This document shows, piece by piece, positions 43,887 to 52,287 of a DNA stretch of 64,000 nt; the first letter of the stretch is position 1, and each line of letters opens with the position of its first letter. The DNA is taken from positions 1 through 64,000 of the forward strand of contig JABIFY010000075.1 in the NCBI GenBank assembly GCA_018650465.1, read 5' to 3'. The notes under the pieces are model-generated. The model had not been told where the DNA came from and did no database searches. It saw nothing but the letters and a program-made list of their open reading frames with translations. The translations under genes and the position numbers were made by a program. The DNA comes from Alphaproteobacteria bacterium. GTDB lineage: Bacteria > Pseudomonadota > Alphaproteobacteria > UBA2966.

Positions 43887-44861
43887 ATGGATTTCACAGC
43901 ACATATGGATTTCACAACACTGGGCCGAACCGGCCTGAAAGTCAGCGTCGCCGGGCTGGGTTGCGGCGGACACAGCCGCCTTGGGAAAACCAAAGGGGCC
44001 AGCGCCGAACAATCGGGCGACGTGGTGCGGGCAGCCCTTGATCTGGGCATCAATTTCATCGACACCGCCCCGGCCTATGGTACCGAAGAGATTGTAGGTG
44101 CAGCCCTGAAGGGTCGACGTGACGGGGCTGTCCTGTCGACCAAGACCCAGATCGTTACCTCCGGTAGTGATGTGCTGGGCACGGATTTCAAAGATCCATC
44201 GCAATTAGTGGCTGACCTGGAAAAATCACTAACCGCCCTGCAGACCGATTATATTGACGTCTATCACCTGCACGGCGTCATGCCCGAGCAACACGCCTGG
44301 TGTGCCGAACATTTGTTGCCGGTTTTGAAGGGCATGCAATCGCAAGGCAAGATCAGGTATTTGGGTATCACCGAGCGCTTCATTTATGATCCAACCCACG
44401 AGATGCTGGGTGTCGCCCTTGAGGACGATCACTGGGATGTCATTATGACGGGCTTCAACCTGATCAATCCATCGGCGCGAAACGTCGTATTTCCAGTCAC
44501 CCAGTCCAAAAATGTCGGTACTCTATTAATGTTTGCCGTGCGCCGTGCATTGAGTCAGCCGGAAGCCCTGCGCAGCTTGATCTCCGATCTGATCTCGGAT
44601 GGTCTGGTTGGTGCAGATGACATTGATCCTGAAAATCCTTTGGATTTTCTGATGGATGAAAATGATGCTGATTCTGTCGTTGAGGCTGCCTATCGCTTTT
44701 GCCGCCATGAACCGGGCGTTGATATTGTGCTGACAGGTACCGGTTCTGTTGCTCACCTGAAAGAAAATGTCAGATCAATCCTGAAGCCAGCCATTGCGGA
44801 AAAGTCGCAAAAAATACTGGCAAGGCTGTTCGGACATATCAACAATGTTTCAGGCAATTAG
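43887..44861 (+). CDS. Aldo/keto reductase
   Basis: At 324 residues it is an AKR-family NAD(P)H-dependent oxidoreductase. The tetrad is visible as Asp and Tyr in INFIDTAPAYG, Lys in VLSTKTQ and His in YHLHGV. The C-terminal cofactor loop reads LTGTGSVAHLKEN. Relatives include D-threo-aldose/L-fucose and L-galactose dehydrogenases, which would suit the sugar-oxidising character of the region. The N-terminus contains an imperfect direct duplication, MDFTAHMDFTT, giving two possible ATG starts at 43887 and 43905. The second matches the usual family start better, while the first has the GGGGGAG site only two or so bases away. Confidence 0.87.
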   Translation: MDFTAHMDFTTLGRTGLKVSVAGLGCGGHSRLGKTKGASAEQSGDVVRAALDLGINFIDTAPAYGTEEIVGAALKGRRDGAVLSTKTQIVTSGSDVLGTDFKDPSQLVADLEKSLTALQTDYIDVYHLHGVMPEQHAWCAEHLLPVLKGMQSQGKIRYLGITERFIYDPTHEMLGVALEDDHWDVIMTGFNLINPSARNVVFPVTQSKNVGTLLMFAVRRALSQPEALRSLISDLISDGLVGADDIDPENPLDFLMDENDADSVVEAAYRFCRHEPGVDIVLTGTGSVAHLKENVRSILKPAIAEKSQKILARLFGHINNVSGN

Positions 44862-45016
44862 GCTGTAGGATTCAAAAATTATTGTGCTAAGCTAATTTTG
44901 AGTGTGAAAACCAACTTATCCTGACAAACAATAAACAAGGGCATATTGGTTACTCACAAAGGGGTTCAAAAAAGACATATCAAACTAAGACATAAATGTT
45001 TCAGGGAGGAATAAAC

Positions 45017-45997
45017 ATGTCATCAATTTCCAAATTACTGGCGACCGCTGCGGTTGTTGGTCTGGTTGCTACGGGTGCGTCATCCGGGGCTTTTGCGGCT
45101 GATACCTTCGTCCGGATCGCATCCGGCCCGGCTGGTGGCAGCTGGTACCCATTGGGTGCCAAGATGGCTGAAATATTCGGCAAAAATGTTGCTGGCATTA
45201 CTACGTCCAACGGCCCCGGCGGCGGCATCGGTAATGTGTTGGACGTCAACAAAGGTGAAGCTGAACTAGGCTGGACCTATGGCCACACAGCCTATGACGG
45301 CTATACCGGCGTGGCACCATCCTTCAAAAAAGCCAATCCGAATGTGCGCCACCTGGCCACTTTTTATCCGGCCGCTTTCCAGACTGCTGTTCTGGCCAAA
45401 TCCGGAATCATGACCTACGCCGACCTCAAAGACAAAAACATCAGCCCTGGCAAGGCCAAGTGGTCCGGTTATGCAGCTTTCAAAATGATTGCTGGCAAAT
45501 ATGGCTTCTCGGTTGACGATGTTAAAAAAGCTGGCGGAGCCGTGCACCACGTGGGCTATTCAGATTCAGTCGCCCTGATGAAAGATGGTCACATTGATGC
45601 CTTCTCTGGTCTGACCAGTCTGCCTCAGGCGTCGTTCCTGGATCTCGAATTCAACCCAGGCATTCGTTTGCTGCCTGTCAGCGAAGCGGTTCTGGGCGGC
45701 ATTCTGAAGTCCAATCCAGGTTATGTCCGCGTCGACATGAATTCATCACACTATAAAAGCATGAAATCACCCGTCCCGACACTGGGCGCTGTGACTATCA
45801 TGGTGGTGAACAAAGACGTGTCGGATGATATTGTCTACGGCATCACCAAGGCCCTGTGGGAAAACCATGCAGGCCTGGTCGGTGTGAAAAAAGTCTGGAA
45901 CAAGGTGCTACTTAAAAATGCCTTGATGGGTGCCGCCACACCGGTCCACCCTGGTGCCATGCGCTATTACAAAGAACATGGCGTTAAAAAGATGTAG
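45017..45997 (+). CDS. TAXI-family TRAP transporter solute-binding protein
   Basis: At 326 residues it starts with a signal peptide (hydrophobic core residues 8-20, cleavage after AFA near residue 28) and continues TFVRIASGPAGGSWYPLGAKMAE, split over two motifs typical of the TAXI group. TSNGPGGGIGNVLDVNKGEAELGW follows as the second ligand-contact segment. It binds an unknown carboxylate in the periplasm and delivers it to the TRAP membrane protein encoded 214 bp downstream. The ATG at 45017 with GGGAGGA upstream is preferred to an in-frame start at 44996. A hairpin terminator lies between the two genes. Confidence 0.92.
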   Translation: MSSISKLLATAAVVGLVATGASSGAFAADTFVRIASGPAGGSWYPLGAKMAEIFGKNVAGITTSNGPGGGIGNVLDVNKGEAELGWTYGHTAYDGYTGVAPSFKKANPNVRHLATFYPAAFQTAVLAKSGIMTYADLKDKNISPGKAKWSGYAAFKMIAGKYGFSVDDVKKAGGAVHHVGYSDSVALMKDGHIDAFSGLTSLPQASFLDLEFNPGIRLLPVSEAVLGGILKSNPGYVRVDMNSSHYKSMKSPVPTLGAVTIMVVNKDVSDDIVYGITKALWENHAGLVGVKKVWNKVLLKNALMGAATPVHPGAMRYYKEHGVKKM

Positions 45998-46024
45998 GCG
46001 ATTGCCTGCTTGAGACGTTTGATT

Positions 46025-46068
46025 TGCAGGGTGCGGTCAGGGATTTCCCGGCGCACCCTGCATCTTTT
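46025..46068 (+). terminator. Hairpin terminator/attenuator after the TAXI binding-protein gene
   Basis: A perfect 11-bp stem, TGCAGGGTGCG (46025-46035) and CGCACCCTGCA (46052-46062), is followed by TCTTTTCT. The short, interrupted T-run suggests partial termination. That would give more periplasmic binding protein than membrane protein if transcription continues into the TRAP gene. Confidence 0.65.
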
Positions 46069-46085
46069 CTACTGACAATTGGCTA

Positions 46086-46186
46086 AAGCGTTTCTGAACT
46101 TTACGGAAACGCAGCGTTGTATCAAACTAATGGTGTGCGCCAAAAAATAAAGCCGAAGCGATTCCGTTCAAACCGGAATCGCCTTA
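46086..46186. repeat. Paired-palindrome intergenic element, copy 2
   Basis: Palindrome A has GCGTTTC (46088-46094) and GAAACGC (46106-46112). Palindrome B has GCGATTCCG (46158-46166) and CGGAATCGC (46174-46182), followed by CTTAAG. Distance from A to B is 70 bp, against 69 bp in the copy at 1253-1350, and the order is the same. It lies just upstream of the TRAP transporter gene and may carry its promoter. Confidence 0.6.
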
Positions 46187-46210
46187 AGTCACAAGGTGCC
46201 TGTATCTGAC

Positions 46211-48226
46211 ATGTCTGACCTGACCAGTTCTGCTTCCAGCCCGCAACGTATCGAATATCACGAGGCCCGTGAGTACACCTTGCTCGAGCAAGTGTTGCGC
46301 CACCGGACCATCAACCTGATTTGGCTGGTGACCATCACCGCCGCCATTCTCAGCATTGGACTGGCGGTTTTCCATCTCTATACGGCCGTCTTTGGCACCC
46401 CGGAAACACGTTCTTTTCGCTCCACGCACCTGACAGTTATGCTGGTTCTGGCCATCTTGCTGAACCCCATGGGGCGAAATAACCTGCGTGACAAAATCGT
46501 CGGCAGCAAGGCCTGGGCCGGATTTATCATCGACTTAGGGTTAGTTGGTCTCGGCATCGCCATTCAGGTTTATACCCTGTGGGACATTACCGCTTTTGCC
46601 GAACGCGAAGGGGACTTAATCGAAAGTGACTTGTGGATGGGCTCCGCCCTGATCCTGCTGGTTATGGAGGCCACCCGACGCGCCGTAGGCATTCCCATGG
46701 TCATGGTGACGTCCTTCTTTATCGTACATGCCCTCTATGCCAACCATTTTTTCAGCTTCTTTTACGGCCCGCCCACATCCTTCACAAAATATATCGATAT
46801 TGTCTTTGTGCGCACGGAAGGCATCTTCGGCATTCCTATGCTGGTGGCCTCGACCTATATCGTTTTGTTCATCATGTTTGGGGCGATCCTGATCCGGTCC
46901 GGTGCCGGGCGCTTGTTCATTGATCTAGCCATCGCCCTGACCGGTCACCGCACGGGCGGTCCCGCCAAGGCCGCGGTTGTGGCCAGCGCCTTCCTCGGCA
47001 CGGTTTCCGGTTCTGCCGTGGCCAATGTGGTCACCACCGGGTCCTTCACCATCCCGCTGATGAAAAAACTGGGTTACAAAGCGAAATTTGCTGGCGCGGT
47101 TGAAGCCTGCGCCTCGTCGGGTGGGCAGATCACACCGCCAATCATGGGCGCTGCCGCTTTTGTCATCGCCGAGTTCATGCATGTCAGTTATTTTTACATC
47201 ATCATCGCGGCTATCATCCCGACCGTTCTCTATTTCGCCACGATCTATTTCATGGTCGATATCGAAGCACAAAAAGAAGGCATTGAACGCCTGGACAAGT
47301 CGGTTCTGCCGCGTGTGGGTGAAGTTCTCGCGCAAGGCTGGCACCAGTTATTCACCCTGGTCGTTCTGGTCGGACTGCTGGCCATTGGCTACACACCTAT
47401 GATGTCTGCCTTCTGGGCCATCCTGACGTTGGTAGGCCTTAGCTTTATACGCCAGGGCACGCGCATGAGTTCCGTTGACCTGTTTGCAGCCCTGGAATCC
47501 GGTGTGCGCAGCGCCATGCCGGTTACGGTTGCTTGTGGCTGTGCCGGGATCATCATTGGCTCGATCTTTGTCTCTGGCCTGGGCCTGAAATTCACCAACT
47601 CGGTTATTGAGCTCTCCGGCGGCAACCTCTTCCCGCTGCTGGTGCTGACCGGAATCGCCGCCATCATTCTTGGCATGGGCATGACCACAACGGCAGTCTA
47701 TATCACCGTTGCCGCCTTAATCGTGCCATCCCTGATCCAGATGGATGTGGTGCCCATGGCGGCACATTTGTTTGCCTTCTATTTTGGCGTTGTCTCCACC
47801 ATCACACCGCCGGTGGCGCTGGCGTCCTTTGCGGCGGCAGCCATAGCAGGGTCGAAACCCATGGCCACGGCGGTGGAATCCGCCCGCATTGGCATCGCAA
47901 AATATCTGGTGCCCTTCGCCTTTGTCTATAACCCCAGTTTGTTGTTTGAAGGTCCGGGCTGGCTGACGGTTATCAGCACCGCCTTCGCTCTGGTCGGCAT
48001 GTGGGGTTTGTCCGTCATGCTGGAAGGTTGGCACAAAGGCCGTATCTCCATGCCGGTACGCACCATTGTCGGCCTCTCCTCCCTCGCCCTGTTATTCCCG
48101 CCGCAACTTGATTTCTTTGACACTGTGCCGGGCTATGCTGTGGTGACCATCGGTCTTGCCTGCCTGGTCGTCGTTCTCACCATGCAAAACAGAAGCAGGC
48201 AAACCGTGAACGGGAGGACCGGCTGA
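46211..48226 (+). CDS. TRAP transporter permease, fused small (4TM) and large (12TM) subunits, TAXI type
   Basis: This polytopic protein of about 671 residues joins the DctQ-like and DctM-like parts in one chain, as is usual for TAXI-linked TRAP systems. Conserved DctM-type stretches are SGSAVANVVTTGSFTIPLMKK, broken here as the central cytoplasmic loop, and EACASSGGQITPPIMGAAAF. GMGMTTTAVYITVAALIVP and FYFGVVSTITPPVALASFAAAA are in the second half. It uses an ion gradient to import the ligand of the binding protein upstream. The start is uncertain between ATG 46211 and an in-frame GTG at 46196. It overlaps the small membrane-protein gene by one base. Confidence 0.9.
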   Translation: MSDLTSSASSPQRIEYHEAREYTLLEQVLRHRTINLIWLVTITAAILSIGLAVFHLYTAVFGTPETRSFRSTHLTVMLVLAILLNPMGRNNLRDKIVGSKAWAGFIIDLGLVGLGIAIQVYTLWDITAFAEREGDLIESDLWMGSALILLVMEATRRAVGIPMVMVTSFFIVHALYANHFFSFFYGPPTSFTKYIDIVFVRTEGIFGIPMLVASTYIVLFIMFGAILIRSGAGRLFIDLAIALTGHRTGGPAKAAVVASAFLGTVSGSAVANVVTTGSFTIPLMKKLGYKAKFAGAVEACASSGGQITPPIMGAAAFVIAEFMHVSYFYIIIAAIIPTVLYFATIYFMVDIEAQKEGIERLDKSVLPRVGEVLAQGWHQLFTLVVLVGLLAIGYTPMMSAFWAILTLVGLSFIRQGTRMSSVDLFAALESGVRSAMPVTVACGCAGIIIGSIFVSGLGLKFTNSVIELSGGNLFPLLVLTGIAAIILGMGMTTTAVYITVAALIVPSLIQMDVVPMAAHLFAFYFGVVSTITPPVALASFAAAAIAGSKPMATAVESARIGIAKYLVPFAFVYNPSLLFEGPGWLTVISTAFALVGMWGLSVMLEGWHKGRISMPVRTIVGLSSLALLFPPQLDFFDTVPGYAVVTIGLACLVVVLTMQNRSRQTVNGRTG

Positions 48227-48471
48227 TGAAAATTTCAGACATTTTTATTGGTCGTCTGCTGTATTGGATGCTGTGGCTGGTAATCGCCGGGGTGCTGTAC
48301 TGGATGGGCAAGGGCGCGCAGCATGTGCGAGATTTTGTGCCCTTCGTGCTTGAACTATTTGCACTTGTGGCCCTGTGTGTCATCGTCATTGTCGCCACCT
48401 ACAAACCGGGTGAGCGCATCACCCGCGAATCTCTGAATGAAGACGACGAACAACCCCTTATTGATAGTTAA
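48226..48471 (+). CDS. Small two-helix membrane protein of the TRAP operon
   Basis: This 81-residue protein has two membrane helices (about 8-27 and 39-60) and an acidic C-terminal tail, ESLNEDDEQPLIDS. I do not recognise a family. Its ATG overlaps the TGA of the TRAP permease (TGATG), and it ends ten bases before the TPP enzyme start, so it is translated as part of this operon. A role as an accessory subunit of the TRAP transporter is inferred from coupling only. It is unlikely to be a DctQ subunit because that part is already fused to the permease. Confidence 0.72.
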   Translation: MKISDIFIGRLLYWMLWLVIAGVLYWMGKGAQHVRDFVPFVLELFALVALCVIVIVATYKPGERITRESLNEDDEQPLIDS

Positions 48472-48481
48472 AGAAAAAAGC

Positions 48482-50152
48482 ATGACTGACCCCATTCTTC
48501 CCCGCCACGGCGGACGTGTTCTGGCTGACCAACTGCGCATTCAGGGTGTGGATACCCTGTTCGGTGTGCCCGGTGAAAGTTTTCTGGCCCTGCTGGATGG
48601 TCTCTATGAACATCGCAATGCCATCAAGGTTGTCACCACCCGCCAGGAAGGCGGTGCCGCCAACATGGCAGACGCCTATGGCAAACTGACGGGCAAGGTC
48701 GGTGTCTGTGCGGTAACGCGGGGCCCAGGGGCAACCAATGCATCCATCGGCGTGCACACGGCCTTTCAGGATTCAACGCCTATGTTATTGCTGATTGGCC
48801 AGGTGGCCCGGGACCAGGTCGACCGTGAAGCTTTTCAGGAAATTGATTACCGACGCATGTTTGGCGAAATGGCCAAATGGGTGGCGCAAATCGACGACGC
48901 CAACCGCATTCCGGAATATATCAGCCACGCCTTCCATGTGGCCCAGTCGGGCAGACCAGGCCCTGTTGTCCTGGCTTTGCCGGAAGATATGCTGCGCGAC
49001 GTCGTCGAAGTTGCCGATGCACCATGCGCCAAAATCGTCCAGGCCTCCCCCTCAGCCGCCGCCATGGACGAGATGCGAGATCGCCTGAGCAAGGCCGAAC
49101 GTCCCTTGTTACTGGTTGGTGGCCCCACCTGGACCGTCGACGCAGTTGCCGATATTACCCGTTTTGCACAAGCCAACGACTTGGCCGTGGCTGCTTCCCT
49201 GCGCGCCCAGGATTGTTTTGACAACCGCCATGATCACTACATTGGCGATGTGGCCATTGGTATTAATCCCAAACTGGCAGACCGCGTGCGCAATTCAGAT
49301 TTGCTGATTGTCGCCGGACCACGCCTGGGTGAAATGACCACATCCGGATACGAATTGATCGACATCCCCACACCACAAATGGACCTGATCCATATCCACC
49401 CGGGGGCGGAAGAACTGGGCCGGGTCTACAGCCCGACGCTGGCGATCAATGCAGGTATGGTTGAATTTGCCAGCATGGCCGCTGCCCTGACACCAGTTGA
49501 CGGCAGCAAATGGTCGGAGTGGCGCACATCAGCCCGCCAGGACTATGAAGCCCACATCAAACCGACCCAGGTGCCGGGTGATGTGAATGTGGGTGAAATT
49601 ATCGCCTGGGTGAATGAAAATACGCCGGTAGATACCATCCTGACGGCGGGTGCCGGAAACTACACTGTCTGGACCCACCGCTTTTTCCAGCACAAGGTTT
49701 TCCGCAGCCAGCTGGCCCCCACATCAGGCGCGATGGGCTATGGTTTCCCCGCTGCCATCGCCGCCAAACTGGCTGCCCCCAACCGCACAGTGATCAATTT
49801 CTCAGGCGACGGTTGTTTCCTGATGCACGGCCAGGAAATGGCCACCGCCGTGCAATATGGTGCCAACTTTGTCACCGTTGTCGTCAATAACGGCATGCTG
49901 GCCACCATCCGCATGCACCAGGAACGCCGCTATCCCGGGCGCACGATCGCCACCGATTTGCAAAACCCGGACTTCGCGGCCTTTGCGCGATCCTTTGGGG
50001 CACATGGTGAGACAGTCACGAAAACCGAGGATTTCCCGGCGGCATATGAGCGCGCATCGAAGGCCGGCAAGCCTGCACTGATTGAGTTGGTCGTGGATGC
50101 CGACGCCCTGACACCTGGGGCAACGCTGAGCAGTTTGATGAAGGCCGATTAG
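48482..50152 (+). CDS. Thiamine pyrophosphate-dependent enzyme of the acetolactate synthase type
   Basis: The 556-residue protein has the three domains of the POX/ALS superfamily. The N-terminal PYR domain has the catalytic Glu in TTRQEGGAANMADAY and CAVTRGPGATNAS. The central domain is FAD- or ADP-binding-like. The C-terminal PP domain has the TPP/Mg motif from GDGCFLMHG to VVVNN. It is probably not the housekeeping acetolactate synthase, since no regulatory subunit follows and the gene sits behind a TRAP transporter. A decarboxylase or carboligase acting on the imported keto acid is likely. I chose the ATG at 48482; an earlier in-frame start at 48437 lies inside the previous gene. Confidence 0.88.
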   Translation: MTDPILPRHGGRVLADQLRIQGVDTLFGVPGESFLALLDGLYEHRNAIKVVTTRQEGGAANMADAYGKLTGKVGVCAVTRGPGATNASIGVHTAFQDSTPMLLLIGQVARDQVDREAFQEIDYRRMFGEMAKWVAQIDDANRIPEYISHAFHVAQSGRPGPVVLALPEDMLRDVVEVADAPCAKIVQASPSAAAMDEMRDRLSKAERPLLLVGGPTWTVDAVADITRFAQANDLAVAASLRAQDCFDNRHDHYIGDVAIGINPKLADRVRNSDLLIVAGPRLGEMTTSGYELIDIPTPQMDLIHIHPGAEELGRVYSPTLAINAGMVEFASMAAALTPVDGSKWSEWRTSARQDYEAHIKPTQVPGDVNVGEIIAWVNENTPVDTILTAGAGNYTVWTHRFFQHKVFRSQLAPTSGAMGYGFPAAIAAKLAAPNRTVINFSGDGCFLMHGQEMATAVQYGANFVTVVVNNGMLATIRMHQERRYPGRTIATDLQNPDFAAFARSFGAHGETVTKTEDFPAAYERASKAGKPALIELVVDADALTPGATLSSLMKAD

Positions 50153-50180
50153 TTTTGGAGGGTTTAACCCACAAACCCCA

Positions 50181-50271
50181 CGTCATGCCGGACTTGATCC
50201 GGCATCCATGCTTATCCGCAAGGTATTCCATAATTCAAACGCGTAGACCCCGCATCAAGTGCGGGGTGACG
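50181..50271. repeat. REP-like bipartite palindromic repeat, copy 1
   Basis: It starts CGTCATGCCGGACTTGATCC and ends CATCAAGTGCGGGGTGACG. The left part folds as ATGCCGGA/TCCGGCAT and the right as ACCCCGC/GCGGGGT, with about 45 bp between. It is closely similar to 53490-53580 and 54348-54439. It lies between the convergent TPP-enzyme and ABC-ATPase genes. Confidence 0.88.
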
Positions 50272-50313
50272 GAGAGATTAGTGGAGCAGCTGTGCCGAAA
50301 AGACGATGCTGCT

Positions 50314-51108
50314 CTAACCCAGGTTCGAGGCCAAAAACTGCCGGCAGCGCTCGCTCTTCGGGTTCTCGAAAACCTCGGCCGGGGTGCCTTGTTCTTCGAT
50401 GCGGCCTTCGTGCAGATAAATTACTTCAGAGGCCACCTCGCGGGCGAAGCCCATTTCGTGGGTGACCAATAACATCGTGCGGCCTTCGTCGGCCAGATCG
50501 CGGATGACCTTCAGGACTTCGCCGACCAGTTCAGGGTCCAGGGCTGAGGTGGCTTCGTCGAACAGCATCACTTCCGGTTCCATGGCCAATGCCCGGGCAA
50601 TAGCAGCGCGTTGCTGTTGGCCACCCGATAAATGGCCTGAGTAGTGACCGCGTTTGTCGGCAATGCCGACCTTGTCCAGTAAGGCTTCGGCGCGTTCCAC
50701 AGCTTCGGCTTTTGACAGGCCCAGCACATGGATCGGGGCTTCGATGATATTTTCCAGCACGGTCATGTGCGACCAGAGGTTAAAGCTTTGGAAAACCATG
50801 CCCAGTTTGGTGCGGATGCGGTCGACCTGTTTACGGTCGGCCGGTTCCTGGACGTGGCGGCCTTTTTTCATGTTAATAAGTTCGCCCTGCACGTAAACAT
50901 CGCCGGATTCCGGGATTTCGAGCAAGTTCAGACAGCGCAGCAAGGTGCTTTTACCAGAGCCACTGGCTCCGATCAGAGCAATAACATCGCCTTCGCGGGC
51001 CGAGACGGACACGCCCTTCAGGACCTCAAGCGGGCCAAAGCTTTTGTAAAGGTCCCGGACTTCAAGAGCGGTGGACGACGCCGACGCGGCAGTTGCTGGT
51101 TTTGACAT
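50314..51108 (-). CDS. Amino-acid-type ABC transporter ATP-binding protein (HisP/GlnQ/OccP-like), orphan
   Basis: At 264 residues it has Walker A GASGSGKST, the family-specific LGMVFQSFNLW, signature LSGGQQQRAAIARALA, Walker B VMLFDEATSALDPE and switch His in LVTHEMGFA. The insertion NMKKGRHVQEPADRKQ is typical of HisP/OccP-type ATPases that serve basic-amino-acid or opine uptake. No permease or binding protein is adjacent, so it must work with partners encoded outside the window. A hydrophilic 15-residue N-terminal extension precedes the first strand. Repeats flank its 3' side. Confidence 0.92.
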   Translation of the reverse strand: MSKPATAASASSTALEVRDLYKSFGPLEVLKGVSVSAREGDVIALIGASGSGKSTLLRCLNLLEIPESGDVYVQGELINMKKGRHVQEPADRKQVDRIRTKLGMVFQSFNLWSHMTVLENIIEAPIHVLGLSKAEAVERAEALLDKVGIADKRGHYSGHLSGGQQQRAAIARALAMEPEVMLFDEATSALDPELVGEVLKVIRDLADEGRTMLLVTHEMGFAREVASEVIYLHEGRIEEQGTPAEVFENPKSERCRQFLASNLG

Positions 51109-51273
51109 GTAAAAACGTTAATGTGCTTTGCCCCAGCTGACAAGGTAAAGAGCCACAAATCGGCCCCCTCTTGATCCGACGCTCATGGCAGCCTATTTTA
51201 ACGGCAACTAATGGTTCACAGACGAACTAATCTCCACACATTGTTGAAATGAAATACAAGGTTTAGTCCTGAC

Positions 51274-52116
51274 ATGAAGTTCGAAGGTACAAAAGATTAC
51301 GTCGCCACCGAAGACCTGATGGTTGCCGTCAACGCCTCGGTAGCGCTGGAGCGTCCCCTTTTGATCAAGGGCGAGCCCGGCACCGGTAAAACCATGCTGG
51401 CCATTGAAGTCGCCAAGGCGCTGGATGCGCCGCTGATCGAGTGGCACATCAAATCCACCACCAAGGCGCAACAGGGCCTTTATGAATATGATGCCGTGTC
51501 GCGTTTGCGCGATAGTCAGCTGGGCGATGACCGGGTGCATGATATCGGCAACTACATCGTGCGCGGTAAATTGTGGGAAGCGTTTGAAAGTGACAAGCGC
51601 CCTGTTCTGCTGATCGACGAGATTGACAAGGCCGATATCGAATTTCCCAACGATCTGTTGCTGGAACTGGATCGCATGGAATTCTTTGTCTATGAGACCA
51701 AAAAAACCATCAAAGCGGAGCACCGCCCAATCATCATCATTACATCCAACAACGAAAAGGAACTGCCGGACGCCTTCTTGCGCCGATGTTTCTTCCACTA
51801 CATCCGCTTCCCGGAACGCGATGTCATGGAGAACATTGTTGAGGTGCATTATCCCGGTCTGAAGCGCAAGCTGGTGGCCGAAGCCCTGAATGTGTTTTTT
51901 GAAATCCGCGACGTGCCGGGCCTGAAGAAAAAACCCTCCACGTCTGAATTGATCGACTGGCTGAAGTTGTTGATGGCCGAAGATGTCGATCCGGAAACAC
52001 TGCGCACGCGCGATATGAAAAAACTGATCCCGCCGCTGCATGGTGCCCTGTTGAAAAACGAACAGGACGTGCATTTGTTTGAACGTCTGGCCTTTATGGC
52101 GAAACGGGATAAGTAG
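51274..52116 (+). CDS. MoxR-family AAA+ ATPase (CoxD-like)
   Basis: This 280-residue ATPase has Walker A GEPGTGKT at residues 33-40, Walker B VLLIDEIDKA at 111-120, sensor 1 in IIITSNNEKELP and an Arg finger region DAFLRRCFF. MoxR/CoxD proteins work with VWA proteins as metal-centre or complex-assembly chaperones. The partner VWA gene follows after 171 bp. A 327-residue reading frame on the other strand (51208-52191) is the antisense shadow of this gene and is rejected. Its start ATG has a weak site; transcription probably begins in the gap after the divergent ABC ATPase. Confidence 0.92.
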   Translation: MKFEGTKDYVATEDLMVAVNASVALERPLLIKGEPGTGKTMLAIEVAKALDAPLIEWHIKSTTKAQQGLYEYDAVSRLRDSQLGDDRVHDIGNYIVRGKLWEAFESDKRPVLLIDEIDKADIEFPNDLLLELDRMEFFVYETKKTIKAEHRPIIIITSNNEKELPDAFLRRCFFHYIRFPERDVMENIVEVHYPGLKRKLVAEALNVFFEIRDVPGLKKKPSTSELIDWLKLLMAEDVDPETLRTRDMKKLIPPLHGALLKNEQDVHLFERLAFMAKRDK

Positions 52117-52136
52117 ACTTTTTAAGGTTTGACTCT

Positions 52137-52263
52137 GTGCCGCCCACGCCCATTGTGTATCGCGCATGCATACATGACCCCGACCACCCATGCAATTATA
52201 CTAGTGGGTGGTCGGGAGGAGGCGTGGGCGGCACGGCGCATATAAAATTCGCTTGCGAATTTT
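52137..52263. repeat. Nested hairpins between the moxR-like and VWA genes
   Basis: The outer arms GTGCCGCCCACGCC (52137-52150) and GGCGTGGGCGGCAC (52221-52234) pair perfectly over 14 bp. The inner arms CCCGACCACCCA (52179-52190) and TGGGTGGTCGGG (52205-52216) pair over 12 bp with a 14-base loop. A third stem, AAAATTCGC/GCGAATTTT (52244-52263, TT loop), follows 24 bp before the VWA start codon. No T-run is present. It may be a cruciform repeat or a structured leader RNA. Confidence 0.75.
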
Positions 52264-52287
52264 CGCAATAAGCCACAGGCTAGACCA

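Noticed and set aside
51208-52191. 327-residue minus-strand reading frame
   Set aside because: It lies antisense over the whole MoxR-like gene, whose Walker motifs are intact; its composition is that of a shadow frame.
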